64,000 nt of DNA from Bacillus sp. NTK071. Its GTDB lineage: Bacteria; Bacillota; Bacilli; Bacillales; Guptibacillaceae. The notes beneath the pieces were generated by a model. The model saw nothing but the letters and a program-made list of their open reading frames with translations. It was not told where the DNA came from and searched no databases. A program made the translations under genes and the position numbers. This document shows, in pieces, positions 1-8,536 of the stretch (position 1 is the stretch's first letter; each line of letters begins with the position of its first letter). The stretch lies in NCBI RefSeq assembly GCF_017303315.1, contig NZ_JAFKOI010000002.1:279396-343395 (forward strand), in the 5' to 3' direction.

Positions 1-109
1 CAAAAGCAGCTCCTTTACCAGGCTTAACATGCTGGAAGTCCATAACCGTCCAGATGCCGTTGTCTACTTCAATTGTTAGTCCTGTCTTTAAATCGTTAAC
101 AGAAATCAT
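1..109 (-). CDS. efp: Elongation factor P, N-terminal part (runs off the window start)
   Basis: Only the first 36 codons are present, reading [18 protein letters not shown] and continuing to a [12 protein letters not shown] motif, the N-terminal KOW-like domain typical of EF-P. The family binds stalled ribosomes and promotes peptide bond formation at polyproline stretches; the loop holding the modified residue is expected around KPGKG. A GGGGGACTACC-type ribosome binding site precedes the ATG on the minus strand. It follows yqhT directly in the same direction, as in the Bacillus yqhT-efp pair. The product is recognised by sequence pattern; the rest of the gene lies outside the window. Confidence 0.93.
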   Translation of the reverse strand, partial: MISVNDLKTGLTIEVDNGIWTVMDFQHVKPGKGAAF

Positions 110-127
110 AGGTAGTCCCCCTCTTTA

Positions 128-1195
128 TTATTCGCCGAGGATCAGCAATTCCTTTGTGGAATGAGATAGCTTTTCGTTTCCTGACTCGGTGATTACAGTA
201 TCATCTTCAATTCTAACGCCGCCTTTACCAGACAAGTAAATACCTGGTTCAACGGTTACAACCATTCCCGGTTCAAGTACCGTATCAGATTTGGCAGAAA
301 GACCAGGGCCCTCATGGACTTCTAGTCCAATACCATGGCCAAGTGAGTGGCCAAAGTAATCTCCAAATCCATTAGCTGCAATATGATCACGAGAAATGGC
401 GTCTGCTTCTTTCCCGCTCATCCCTGGCTTAATTTGTTCCATCGCTTTTAGCTGAGCTTCAAGAACAGTATGATATACACCCTTCAGTTCTTCTCCTGGA
501 TCTCCGACAGCTACTGTTCGTGTAATGTCAGAGCAATATCCTTTGTAATAAGCACCAAAATCAAGGGTTATAAGCTCATTATTTGCAATAACCTTATCAC
601 TCGCAACACCGTGTGGGAGAGCGGAGCGAACACCCGATGCAACTATAATATCAAAAGAAGATGATGTAGCGCCATTTTTTCTCATGAAAAACTCTAGTTC
701 ATTAGAAACATCAAGCTCTGTTAAACCAGTTCTGATATAGTTTGTGATGTGTTGGAAAGCTGCATCCGCAATTTCAGTTGCTTCTTTTAAAACCTTTAAT
801 TCGCTAGAATCTTTAATCATGCGTTGCTTCTCGAGCAATCCACTGATTGGAATAAGTGTTCCCTCAACTTTGTTCTCATACGCTTTAAAAACCTGATATG
901 TAAGCTGCGTTTCTTCAAATCCAAGTTTCTTAACGCCTAGTTGATTTGCTACTTTTGCTACTTCATCAACTATTGGCCCCTTGTGCTGAACGATGTCAAA
1001 GTCTTTCGCTTGCTCCTCTGCTTGATCGATATAACGAAAGTCTGTAACAAACTTTGCTTCCTTTTCTGTTATAAGGACAACACCAGAGCTACCAGTAAAG
1101 TGAGAAATGTACCTACGGTTGCTTGTTGAAGTAATTAACATTGCATCAATATCATATTCTTTAAATGACTGACGTAGCTTCTCAATACGTTCCAC
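128..1195 (-). CDS. yqhT: Xaa-Pro aminopeptidase/dipeptidase, peptidase family M24 (YqhT)
   Basis: A 355-residue cytoplasmic metallopeptidase expected to release N-terminal residues next to proline. It has an N-terminal creatinase-like domain (about 1-125) and a C-terminal pita-bread domain. The five dinuclear-metal ligands are all visible: Asp212 in LDFGA, Asp223 in SDITR, His287 in GHSLGHG, Glu316 in VEPGIY and Glu330 in RIEDD, so the enzyme should be active. The start is GTG, chosen because AAGGAGG lies eight bases upstream and the length fits the family. It sits 14 bp after aroQ and just before efp, so the three are probably cotranscribed. Confidence 0.94.
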   Translation of the reverse strand: MERIEKLRQSFKEYDIDAMLITSTSNRRYISHFTGSSGVVLITEKEAKFVTDFRYIDQAEEQAKDFDIVQHKGPIVDEVAKVANQLGVKKLGFEETQLTYQVFKAYENKVEGTLIPISGLLEKQRMIKDSSELKVLKEATEIADAAFQHITNYIRTGLTELDVSNELEFFMRKNGATSSSFDIIVASGVRSALPHGVASDKVIANNELITLDFGAYYKGYCSDITRTVAVGDPGEELKGVYHTVLEAQLKAMEQIKPGMSGKEADAISRDHIAANGFGDYFGHSLGHGIGLEVHEGPGLSAKSDTVLEPGMVVTVEPGIYLSGKGGVRIEDDTVITESGNEKLSHSTKELLILGE

Positions 1196-1209
1196 TTAAT
1201 CGTCCTCCT

Positions 1210-1635
1210 TCAGGATAATAAAAATGATCTTAGTGCTAGTTCATATCCATTCGTTCCAAATCCTACAATTTGCCCTCTAGTGACTGGTGAAATGACAGAA
1301 GTATGTCGGAATGTTTCACGGTTATGTACATTACTAATATGCACTTCGACTACTTGGACAGAAACACTAGCAATTGCATCACGAATAGCATAACTATAAT
1401 GAGTAAAAGCACCGGGGTTAATAATGATACCCGCTGCATCCTCTGCTTCATGAATCCAATCGATTAAATCACCTTCATGATTTGATTGTCGAAAAATAAT
1501 CGAAATTCCATTTTCATTAGCAACTTCAGCTAATCGACTTTCAACCGTTTCGAGGGTTTCACTTCCATATATCCCTGGTTCGCGTTTACCAAGCCTATTT
1601 AAATTCGGTCCGTTAAGCACATAGAAAGTTCTCAT
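1210..1635 (-). CDS. aroQ: 3-dehydroquinate dehydratase, type II
   Basis: A 141-residue protein for the third step of the shikimate pathway, dehydration of 3-dehydroquinate to 3-dehydroshikimate. It matches the small type II family in length and motifs: [18 protein letters not shown] with the catalytic Tyr23, NPGAFTHYS around Asn74, and VEVHISN with His99. The open frame extends 61 codons further upstream, but that part is unlike the family and overlaps yqhR; the ATG at 1635 follows AAGGGGACAGGG and gives the usual N-terminus [11 protein letters not shown]. It probably forms an operon with yqhT and efp downstream. A type I enzyme was not seen here. Confidence 0.95.
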   Translation of the reverse strand: MRTFYVLNGPNLNRLGKREPGIYGSETLETVESRLAEVANENGISIIFRQSNHEGDLIDWIHEAEDAAGIIINPGAFTHYSYAIRDAIASVSVQVVEVHISNVHNRETFRHTSVISPVTRGQIVGFGTNGYELALRSFLLS

Positions 1636-1738
1636 CCCTGTCCCCTTTACCATGACTTGTTTTCCACTGAGAACATTGGTGATTGTCCTAAAAGCATTAA
1701 AAAAAAAGAGAATGTTCCATGAACATTCTACCATAGCT

Positions 1739-2269
1739 TCATTTGTTTGAATAGGAGGTGCTCGCTTGCTGGTTTTCATGATATTCGAACGAAATCGAAT
1801 AACCAATAAATACACCATACAATAGATATAGACAGATGGTTGTGACCATTGTATTTTTATCGAGTTTCATAATCGAAGGAAGTTCTGGAAACATCGGGTT
1901 TAATAAATAGAATACTATTACCCACAGAACAAGACCATATCCAAGTCCAGCAAGCATGTTATTAATTTTCACTAGCGTTACCTTGTAAAGAAATGCTACA
2001 AGAATTGAAACGAGACCAATTGCCATTATACCAATCCACTGGCCAAGTTGTTCATTCTTCCACTCCCCAAGAGCCCATGGAGATAAGATAAGAGATGGGG
2101 GTACCTTAGTGAACTTAAAGAGATATGTTAAGTATCCTATTAGACCCCAGAACACCCCTCCGACGATACCTATTGTTACAATTTTTGACGTGAAAGAAAG
2201 AGGTTGTTCTTTCTTATCTTGGTCCAGTTGCTCCTGATCGTTTTGATCTTGTTGTGTCTCTTTTTCCAT
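1739..2269 (-). CDS. yqhR: YqhR-family membrane protein
   Basis: A 176-residue protein of unknown function. A very polar, Gln/Asp-rich N-terminal tail of about 30 residues is followed by four predicted membrane segments (near [51 protein letters not shown] and [19 protein letters not shown]). The ATG at 2269 is preferred over an upstream TTG because GAGGTG lies six bases before it. Its place between aroQ and the divergent yqhQ agrees with the Bacillus gene order, which is the main basis for the name. No catalytic motif was seen. Confidence 0.8.
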   Translation of the reverse strand: MEKETQQDQNDQEQLDQDKKEQPLSFTSKIVTIGIVGGVFWGLIGYLTYLFKFTKVPPSLILSPWALGEWKNEQLGQWIGIMAIGLVSILVAFLYKVTLVKINNMLAGLGYGLVLWVIVFYLLNPMFPELPSIMKLDKNTMVTTICLYLLYGVFIGYSISFEYHENQQASTSYSNK

Positions 2270-2383
2270 ATCATTCACCTCACGGCTTAGCTTCTCCAAT
2301 TTATTAATGAATTATTTATTATAAAATGACATGTTGAAAAGATTAAAATACATTATGTTGGGGAAAATGATTATTAGAATCTC

Positions 2384-2412
2384 TTACCTAGAGGTTTCTT
2401 ACCTAGAGGTTT
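2384..2412. repeat. Tandem 15-bp direct repeat upstream of yqhQ
   Basis: The unit TTACCTAGAGGTTTC occurs at 2384-2398 and again, one base short, from 2399. It lies in the yqhR/yqhQ divergent intergenic region, about 100 bp before the yqhQ start. It could be a slippage duplication or a double protein-binding site; the sequence alone does not decide. Confidence 0.75.
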
Positions 2413-2425
2413 TTGCCTATATCTT

Positions 2426-2485
2426 GTAGAATGTAAGTTAAGTACATTAGCAATTGCTAGAATATCATTAAACATTCTACTTAAC
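2426..2485 (+). promoter_or_regulatory. Structured yqhQ leader with interleaved inverted repeats
   Basis: GTAGAATG (2426-2433) pairs with CATTCTAC (2473-2480), and GTTAAGT (2437-2443) pairs with ACTTAAC (2479-2485). The two pairings interleave and share two bases, so they are mutually exclusive or form a pseudoknot. Between them is the perfect 12-bp palindrome TAGCAATTGCTA (2449-2460). The block ends just before the yqhQ ribosome binding site. A regulatory role is inference. Confidence 0.4.
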
Positions 2486-2506
2486 ATAATAGGTTGGTGA
2501 GAGATA

Positions 2507-3454
2507 TTGTCAGATACAAACAAGCCTGCATATGGCGGGCAAGCAGTTGTTGAAGGTGTTATGTTTCAAGGCAAACATACATCAGTAACTGCTATTCGGC
2601 GGAAGGACGATTCAATTAATTATCTAGAAGTCCCAAAGCATCCGAAGCCAATTCGAACGAAGCTTAAGAAAATTCCTTTTATCCGTGGTGTAGTGGCTAT
2701 TATTGATGCAAGCGGAAATGGGACTAAGCATCTGAATTTTTCAAGTGAGCGTTACGATGTCGACCCTTCAGAAGATGAAGAGGTATTAGGGAAAGAAGAA
2801 CCTTCTAAGCTAACTTTGTTATTAGGTGCAGCTGCAATTGGTGTTATATCCTTTGCATTTGTGAAAACAATATTTACACTTTTACCCGCACTAGCTGCTG
2901 CTTCACTGGAATTTATTTTCCCTGGGCATGTCGTGCAGAACCTCATTGAAGGATTTATCAAGCTTATCCTTCTCCTTGGCTATATTTACTTCATATCGCT
3001 TACGCCAATTGTTAAGCGGGTGTTCCAATACCATGGAGCTGAGCATAAAGTGATTAACGCTTATGAAGCTGGACTTCCAATTACGATTGAAAATGTCCAG
3101 AAACAATCTCGCTTGCACTACAGATGTGGAAGTAGCTTCATCTTATTTACAGTTGTGATTGGGGTATTCATCTACCTGTTAGTTCCTACTGATCCTTTAT
3201 GGGTAAGGTTAGTCTACCGTGTTGTTCTTATTCCTGTAGTACTTGGAGTATCCTTCGAAGTGCTGCAGTTAACGAACAAATTGAGAGATGTACCAGTTCT
3301 TAAAGTACTTGGCTATCCTGGTCTTTGGGTTCAGTTACTCACAACAAAGAACCCAGATGACAAGCAAGTTGATGTGGCAATTCATTCATTTAACGAATTA
3401 CTTTCTCGCGATAAATTACGAGAGGAAGATGATTCAAGCACTAAAGTTGTTTAA
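2507..3454 (+). CDS. yqhQ: YqhQ, DUF1385-family membrane protein
   Basis: A 315-residue membrane protein of the DUF1385 family, biochemical function unknown to me. The start is TTG with GGTGAGAG upstream and gives MSDTNKPAYGGQAVVEGVMF, the strongly conserved family N-terminus. Hydrophobic segments lie at about residues 105-130, 135-170 and 205-255, and the conserved FQYHGAEHKVINAYE motif sits between them, with His and Glu residues that look catalytic or metal-binding. It is transcribed divergently from yqhR and followed closely by yqhP, so the two are probably cotranscribed. Confidence 0.9.
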   Translation: MSDTNKPAYGGQAVVEGVMFQGKHTSVTAIRRKDDSINYLEVPKHPKPIRTKLKKIPFIRGVVAIIDASGNGTKHLNFSSERYDVDPSEDEEVLGKEEPSKLTLLLGAAAIGVISFAFVKTIFTLLPALAAASLEFIFPGHVVQNLIEGFIKLILLLGYIYFISLTPIVKRVFQYHGAEHKVINAYEAGLPITIENVQKQSRLHYRCGSSFILFTVVIGVFIYLLVPTDPLWVRLVYRVVLIPVVLGVSFEVLQLTNKLRDVPVLKVLGYPGLWVQLLTTKNPDDKQVDVAIHSFNELLSRDKLREEDDSSTKVV

Positions 3455-3476
3455 AGACGAACAGGAGGTGAATCAT

Positions 3477-3866
3477 TTGTCGCGCCGTGTTGTTCAACCT
3501 CTGATTTATATGATTATTGGTCTTGCTGCTCTCGGCTTCATTTGGAAACTGTTCACTGACCCATTAGGTCTTGTCACACAGCTTCTGATTACCGCCGCGA
3601 TTGCTGCTCTTGTTATTTTCCTTGTCAGGAAACTGATGACAAAGAAGATGGGGAAACAATCAACTTCCTATCAAAAAGCCGCAAAGCAATCATCCAAAAT
3701 GCAGAAAAAGAAAAGTGCACCACGTAGAAATGCGCCTCACCTGCGCGTTATACCATCTAAACGACTCATGCCTAAAAAACGATCTTTACAAGATGATAAA
3801 AAGCAAAATCCCTTTACAGTCATTGAAGGCCGCAAAGGGAAAAAGAAAAATAGAGCACTGTTTTAG
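3477..3866 (+). CDS. yqhP: YqhP-like small membrane protein
   Basis: A 129-residue protein with two N-terminal membrane segments (VVQPLIYMIIGLAALGFIW and LLITAAIAALVIFLV) and a highly basic C-terminal tail rich in Lys, Arg and Ser that ends in KGKKKNRALF. The TTG at 3477 is chosen because a near-perfect AGGAGGTG lies seven bases upstream; the longer open frame runs back into yqhQ and has no such signal. The gene lies 22 bp after yqhQ. The basic tail suggests contact with nucleic acid or anionic lipid on the cytoplasmic face, which is inference. The name rests on position. Confidence 0.75.
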   Translation: MSRRVVQPLIYMIIGLAALGFIWKLFTDPLGLVTQLLITAAIAALVIFLVRKLMTKKMGKQSTSYQKAAKQSSKMQKKKSAPRRNAPHLRVIPSKRLMPKKRSLQDDKKQNPFTVIEGRKGKKKNRALF

Positions 3867-3870
3867 AGGA

Positions 3871-3904
3871 AAAGCTAGCTGAGTCCTGTCAGCTAGCTTT
3901 TTTT
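3871..3904. terminator. Bidirectional rho-independent terminator between yqhP and yqhO
   Basis: A perfect stem AAAGCTAGCTGA / TCAGCTAGCTTT with a six-base loop is followed by a run of T on the plus strand. It separates two convergent genes and probably serves both strands. Confidence 0.9.
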
Positions 3905-4805
3905 ATGTGAAATCAGGTAGTTTCCTCCACGTATTTAAGAACTGCGATGTGCGATCTTTTCCAAGCTGAATTAACTTCTTCTGTCCCTGTCTTTCTAACT
4001 TAAATTCAGTCGTCACATCTTGATTTACAGGTATAAAGACGATATTCTGAGCTTTTTGCTCATCAATATACCTTGCATCATGTGCTTGTTTCATTGTTTC
4101 AAACAGTGCATGATACATATCTACTGCATTCGATATTTTATGTTCTGATGCGTGTTCGAAATTTGCACTTAATTGAAATCCCAATACAGGTCTCACAGCC
4201 TTCTGTTTATCTTCAGGTTGAAAAACCCACAATGGAAAATTACTTAAAATACCGCCATCTACGATGTAATGTTTTCTGCCATCAATGGTATAGAGTGGTT
4301 GTGGTTTAAAAAAGAATGGTAAACTCGCACTCAACCGCACTGCCTTTGCAACAGAGAACTGCTCTGGTACAAATCCATACTGATCAAGATCATCAGGTAT
4401 CACGACTAGGCGGCCTTTTGTGATGTCAGACACAATGATTTTCAGAGACCCTTCAGGTAAGTCACCAAACGTTTCAATCCCTTTTTCCCTCAAAAGTTCC
4501 CCAACCCAACATTCTAAGTCTTTTCCCGAATAAAGCCCTAAATTCCAATAAAGCATCAGCCATCTCATAAGAGGAAAAGTGAAGCCAGGATTTCGTTCTA
4601 GTAATGTTGTTAAATCAGTATCAAGTAATATTTTCTCAAGTTCATTGCCCTTGTAACCAGCTATAATAAGAGCTGCCATCAAGGCCCCAGCGCTTGTTCC
4701 TGCCGTTCGCTTAAATGTGAGACCTCGTTTTTCGACGGCTTGAAGTGCTCCTACGAGTGCAATTCCCTTTACGCCACCACCGGAAAATACGCCGTCAATA
4801 AACAC
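3903..4805 (-). CDS. yqhO: Patatin-like phospholipase/esterase (YqhO)
   Basis: A 300-residue alpha-beta hydrolase of the patatin family, expected to act as a lipid acyl hydrolase. The Ser-Asp dyad is intact: GTSAG with Ser38 and DGG with Asp183, and the oxyanion-hole glycine loop GGGVKG is at residues 9-14. The GTG start follows GGGGG by about eight bases and gives MFIDGVFSGGGVKG, a normal family N-terminus. No signal peptide or membrane segment is obvious, so it is probably cytoplasmic. It is convergent with yqhP and next to mntR, as in Bacillus. The substrate is not known. Confidence 0.88.
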   Translation of the reverse strand: MFIDGVFSGGGVKGIALVGALQAVEKRGLTFKRTAGTSAGALMAALIIAGYKGNELEKILLDTDLTTLLERNPGFTFPLMRWLMLYWNLGLYSGKDLECWVGELLREKGIETFGDLPEGSLKIIVSDITKGRLVVIPDDLDQYGFVPEQFSVAKAVRLSASLPFFFKPQPLYTIDGRKHYIVDGGILSNFPLWVFQPEDKQKAVRPVLGFQLSANFEHASEHKISNAVDMYHALFETMKQAHDARYIDEQKAQNIVFIPVNQDVTTEFKLERQGQKKLIQLGKDRTSQFLNTWRKLPDFT

Positions 4806-4867
4806 GCGCGCGCCCCCTTTCCACCTTATTACAGCGTAAGCTTACTGCATGACTTTTAGTACATAAA

Positions 4868-4901
4868 AAGAGCAATCCGAATAATTATTCGGATTGCTCT
4901 T
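4868..4901. terminator. Terminator overlapping the 3' end of mntR
   Basis: A perfect palindrome AAGAGCAATCCGAATAA / TTATTCGGATTGCTCTT, with T-rich sequence after it on both strands. The mntR stop codon lies in the apex, so the last codons of mntR form one arm of the hairpin. Confidence 0.85.
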
Positions 4902-5316
4902 CGTTTTTCCGCTGCACTTCACGCAGGTCTTCTACTCGTTTACCTGTTTCTTCAAAATATTGAACAAGATCGCCAATTCGATCGATTGCATCCCAACTAA
5001 GATGATGTTCGATGCCTTCAACATCTTCGTATATATTCTCCTCATTGACCCCGATAACACTTAGAAATTGTTCAAGCAAAGCATGGCGATCAACGAGACG
5101 CTTGCCAAGCTTTTTTCCTTTAGGAGTAAGCATAAAGCCGCGATATTTTTCGTAAACGACATATTTACCTTTATCTAATTTTTGAATCATTTTGGTTACC
5201 GAGGAGGGATGTACCTCTAATGCTTCCGCGATGTCGGATACGCGGGCATAACCTTTTCCGTCTATTAGTGCATAAATACGTTCGATATAATCTTCCATAC
5301 TTGGAGTAGTGGCCAT
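4885..5316 (-). CDS. mntR: Manganese-responsive transcriptional regulator MntR
   Basis: A 143-residue DtxR/MntR-family repressor that senses Mn(II) and shuts off manganese uptake genes. It has an N-terminal winged helix ([20 protein letters not shown] at about 26-45) and a C-terminal dimerisation domain. Residues matching the known Mn ligands of B. subtilis MntR, shifted by one, are Asp9, Glu12, His78, Glu100, Glu103 and His104. It lacks the SH3-like third domain of DtxR. The ATG at 5316 is supported by GGAGGG six bases upstream; the longer frame adds an unrelated 24 residues. It lies alone after yqhO. Confidence 0.96.
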   Translation of the reverse strand: MATTPSMEDYIERIYALIDGKGYARVSDIAEALEVHPSSVTKMIQKLDKGKYVVYEKYRGFMLTPKGKKLGKRLVDRHALLEQFLSVIGVNEENIYEDVEGIEHHLSWDAIDRIGDLVQYFEETGKRVEDLREVQRKNEEQSE

Positions 5317-5507
5317 TGGATTCCCTCCATCTTTTATTCCATTTAAGCCAGACAATAAAAGCATACACCATAGTATGGGCTGATACAAGGAAAGGTTCCA
5401 ATCGCTTTTATGACTAACTTAAACAAATAAGAAAAGCTGTGTCTAGGAAATCTAGCATGGAAATAAGTAGTTCTATCCCTTATTACCAAGGGTTTGAGAC
5501 AACACAA

Positions 5508-5549
5508 AAAGATTGAAGGATAGACGATTGCGTCTATCCTTCAATCTTT
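5508..5549 (-). terminator. Terminator of nrdJ
   Basis: A 19-bp perfect stem (AAAGATTGAAGGATAGACG and its complement) with a four-base loop, followed on the minus strand by TTTTTGTGTT. It lies just past the nrdJ stop. Confidence 0.93.
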
Positions 5550-5555
5550 ATTATT

Positions 5556-8120
5556 TTAAAGTCCGCACTTTAACTGTGCACTACAGTTGTCACAAGTGTT
5601 ACATCCACCGATTTCCTTAACCTGTCCTTTCCTACAAACGGGACAAGTATTACCTACTTCAGAGCCAATTGTAACGTCTGTAGAACGGAGGTCGGTAATG
5701 GTATCTACAAGAACAACCTGCTTCTTCTCTTGCATTCCATCTTCGAATTCAAGTTGTTCAAACGAATTTTCTTCCGCTTTAAGAGTTAGAACTTGAGAAT
5801 CCCGACTGCCATCTACATAAACAGTTCCACCTTTTGCACCACCGTTGTATAGGCGCTCATATACAGCTTCTACTTGCTTAACTGTATAGCCTTTAGGTGC
5901 ATTAACAGTTTTAGAAATAGAACTATCTACCCAACGCTGAATAACACATTGTGTATCAGCATGATCTTCAGGAGCAAGCTCCATTGCTGAAACAAACCAT
6001 TCAGGTAGTTTCTCTGTATCTGCTTCTGGATTTCTTTCAAAGTACTCTGCAAGAATATCAGCTTTCACTTCAATGAATTTACCGAGTCTCCCACTTCTGT
6101 AGTAAGAGAAAGAGAAGTAAGGTTCAAGTCCAGTTGATACACCTACCATCGTACCGGTACTTCCAGTCGGTGCAACTGTCAGAAGGTGAGAGTTTCGGAT
6201 TCCATAATCTAGAATACTTTCGCGAATATCATTTGGCATTTGTTGCATGTAACCAGTGTTAACAAACGCTTCACGAAGGCGATTTGTTTCTTCCAGTGTT
6301 GACCCTTCAAGGAATGGGAAACTGCCTTTCTCTTTTGCTAGATCAACTGATGCACGATAAGCCGTTGTTGCAATCGTTTCGAAGATTTGATCAGTTAACT
6401 TATTTCCTTCTTCAGATCCGTATACTGTTTCGCAATAGATTAGAAGGTCATGAAGGCCCATAACACCAAGACCTACACGGCGTTCACCAAGAGCCTGTTT
6501 TTCATTTTCGTCAAGGAAATACGGAGTTGCGTTTATAACATTGTCCTGCATACGTACGCCAACTTCGACAGTTTCCTTTAACTTATCAAAATCAACTGTT
6601 TTTGTTTCTTTGTTTGCCATTTCTGCAAGGTTTACTGCTGCCAAGTTACATACCGAATATGGAGCGAGTGGCTGCTCTCCGCAAGGATTTGTTGCAACTA
6701 CCTTTTGTCCATAAGATGTAGCATTAGTCTTTTCATTCGCATTATCAATAAAGAAAATACCAGGTTCAGCAGAATAAGTTGCACAAATGTTAATTAAGTC
6801 CCAAAGCTCTTTTGCTTTTACTTTACGGTACGTTCTAACAGGGAAACCCTGCTTCTCCCAATCACGTACATCGCCGGATTCATGCCAATTCTCATTATAG
6901 AGAGCCATTTGTTCTTTAGAGTAGTTCTCGACATCTGGGAATCGAAGATCGTACTCTTCATCATTCTCAACAGCATCCATGAAATCTTTTGTAAGACATA
7001 CTGAGATATTTGCTCCTGTCAAAAAGTCAGGATTATGAACAGAATAAGTGCCTCCAGTAAGAAGCTTTTCCTGCGCATCTTGCATCACTTTTTCTTCAAA
7101 TCCACCAGTACCAGGAATGCTTCGATAGTTTAGGATGCTTTGGTACATCGATCTTTCTGATTCAGATAAAGGTGTGAATTTCAATTTATCTTCGGCAAGC
7201 TTTTTAATTTGCTCATCTTTCGTATTCTCCATTAGGAATCGAAGGATACGTGGGTTTTGCATCTTAGAAATAATGAATTCAATAATATCTGGATGCCAGT
7301 CAGCTAGCATAATCATCTGAGCACCGCGTCTGGACCCACCTTGTTCCACCAGATGTGTTAACTTCGCAATGTCATCAAGCCAGGATACTGAACCTGAAGA
7401 TTTCCCGTTAACTCCTCTTGCAAGCGTATTACGAGGTCTCAGCGTTGAGCCGTTGGTTCCGACTCCGCCGCCTCGGCTCATTATTTCCATAACCTGTTTG
7501 CGGTGTTCAGAAATACCTTCCCTTGAATCCTGTGGAAAAGGCATAACATAACAATTGAAATAGGTTACTTCTGTATCAGCTCCTGCACCGTAGAGAACAC
7601 GACCCGCTGGAACAAAGTTGAGAGAAGAAAGTTCATTATAGAACCGGTCTTCCCAGTACTTCTTTTCCCCATCTGTTTTCTCTACGTCCGCGAGACCACG
7701 TGCATTACGTCGCGCTATCTGCTCGTAGAAAACTTCAAGAGGTTTCTCAATCACATCAAGCGACCGAACAATCATACCCGATTCACGTTCTTCTTCGGTA
7801 TCTAAGACACCAACATAATCTTCATGTACAGCTACAGTTGCTTTATTTAATTCATAATGGAGTTCTTCAACAAACCCAAGTCCACGTGCCGGAAACTTCG
7901 GATCTTCTTTAATCGTTAGAACGACGAAGTCACCTTTTTGTAACGTGCGTTTTTCTGTATCTTTAAACGCATAGCGATCAAGCATAACCAGACGACTAAC
8001 ACCTTTGTGTGATAGATGCATATCCTCAGTGATTGGATGGACCTGCTTAAACATTTCAATGTCTTTATTTAACTGCTCAATGTTAATTGACCTTCTTCTT
8101 TCGTCAGTTTGAATAGTCAT
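5556..8120 (-). CDS. nrdJ: Class II (adenosylcobalamin-dependent) ribonucleoside-diphosphate reductase
   Basis: An 854-residue enzyme that reduces ribonucleotides to deoxyribonucleotides with a B12-generated thiyl radical. The active-site cysteines are visible: the partner Cys near 190 in FNCYVMP, the radical-site Cys480 in NPCGEQPLAPYSVCNL, and the Cys rich C-terminal tail (CPVC, CNTCDNC, CGL) that re-reduces the active site. The motif PTGSTGT is also present. No ATP-cone is apparent at the N-terminus. The ATG at 8120 follows GGAGGGG, while the ATG seven codons upstream has no ribosome binding site. It stands alone with its own promoter, operator and terminator. I do not recall an nrdJ at this place in B. 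subtilis. Confidence 0.93.
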   Translation of the reverse strand: MTIQTDERRRSINIEQLNKDIEMFKQVHPITEDMHLSHKGVSRLVMLDRYAFKDTEKRTLQKGDFVVLTIKEDPKFPARGLGFVEELHYELNKATVAVHEDYVGVLDTEEERESGMIVRSLDVIEKPLEVFYEQIARRNARGLADVEKTDGEKKYWEDRFYNELSSLNFVPAGRVLYGAGADTEVTYFNCYVMPFPQDSREGISEHRKQVMEIMSRGGGVGTNGSTLRPRNTLARGVNGKSSGSVSWLDDIAKLTHLVEQGGSRRGAQMIMLADWHPDIIEFIISKMQNPRILRFLMENTKDEQIKKLAEDKLKFTPLSESERSMYQSILNYRSIPGTGGFEEKVMQDAQEKLLTGGTYSVHNPDFLTGANISVCLTKDFMDAVENDEEYDLRFPDVENYSKEQMALYNENWHESGDVRDWEKQGFPVRTYRKVKAKELWDLINICATYSAEPGIFFIDNANEKTNATSYGQKVVATNPCGEQPLAPYSVCNLAAVNLAEMANKETKTVDFDKLKETVEVGVRMQDNVINATPYFLDENEKQALGERRVGLGVMGLHDLLIYCETVYGSEEGNKLTDQIFETIATTAYRASVDLAKEKGSFPFLEGSTLEETNRLREAFVNTGYMQQMPNDIRESILDYGIRNSHLLTVAPTGSTGTMVGVSTGLEPYFSFSYYRSGRLGKFIEVKADILAEYFERNPEADTEKLPEWFVSAMELAPEDHADTQCVIQRWVDSSISKTVNAPKGYTVKQVEAVYERLYNGGAKGGTVYVDGSRDSQVLTLKAEENSFEQLEFEDGMQEKKQVVLVDTITDLRSTDVTIGSEVGNTCPVCRKGQVKEIGGCNTCDNCSAQLKCGL

Positions 8121-8197
8121 ATAACCCCTCCATTTCGACATTTATACATATATAGGTTTATCTAGATGTGTATAAAAGCAATCATTCTTATTGATTA

Positions 8198-8226
8198 ATA
8201 GTAGCACATGTCCATCACACAGACAA
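8198..8226 (-). promoter_or_regulatory. Candidate sigma-A promoter for nrdJ (proximal)
   Basis: Minus strand TTGTCT (8221-8226), 17-bp spacer, TACTAT (8198-8203), about 75 bp upstream of the nrdJ start. Confidence 0.55.
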
Positions 8227-8233
8227 TCATTTT

Positions 8234-8282
8234 CCACCATATATAGTACCGATTAATATTCAGACAATACTACATATAGTGA
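8234..8282 (-). promoter_or_regulatory. Pair of NrdR-type operator boxes overlapping a second nrdJ promoter
   Basis: Two 16-bp sites fit the consensus acaCwAtATaTwGtgt: 8234-8249 and 8267-8282, about 12 and 13 matches. They are 33 bp apart, close to three helical turns, the usual arrangement of NrdR box pairs. A promoter TTGTCT (8262-8267), 16-bp spacer, TATATA (8240-8245) has its minus-10 inside one box and its minus-35 touching the other. NrdR is the known repressor of ribonucleotide reductase genes; its binding here is inferred. Confidence 0.75.
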
Positions 8283-8510
8283 AAAATGATGAATGAAGTG
8301 AATTTGTCAACTTTCAAATACAGTGAAAATAAAAGGTTTAACTCGGATATCAGAGATACACTATGAAGAACAATGAAAAAAGAGGAATTTTGTCTATTGC
8401 ACATCGCGTGTATCTCTGTAAATTGGATTCTTCTACTATTCCAATTCTTTTGTTTCTTCACCTTATGTACCATCTATAACATTAGAACATTTGTTCTTGT
8501 TAAGTCAATA

Positions 8511-8536
8511 GGAAAAAGCACCCTGGTTAGGTGCTT
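8511..8536 (-). terminator. Terminator of lipM
   Basis: Minus-strand stem AAGCACC / GGTGCTT with a seven-base loop followed by TTTTTCC. It overlaps the lipM stop codon by two bases. Confidence 0.8.

Noticed and set aside
1636-1818. N-terminal extension of AroQ by 61 codons
   Set aside because: The extension is unlike the family, is mostly the opposite part of yqhR in another frame, and the inner ATG has the better ribosome binding site.
8121-8534. Cobalamin riboswitch expected upstream of a B12-dependent reductase
   Set aside because: No GCCACTG B12-box or long structured leader was seen in either strand; the NrdR boxes explain the conserved-looking sequence.
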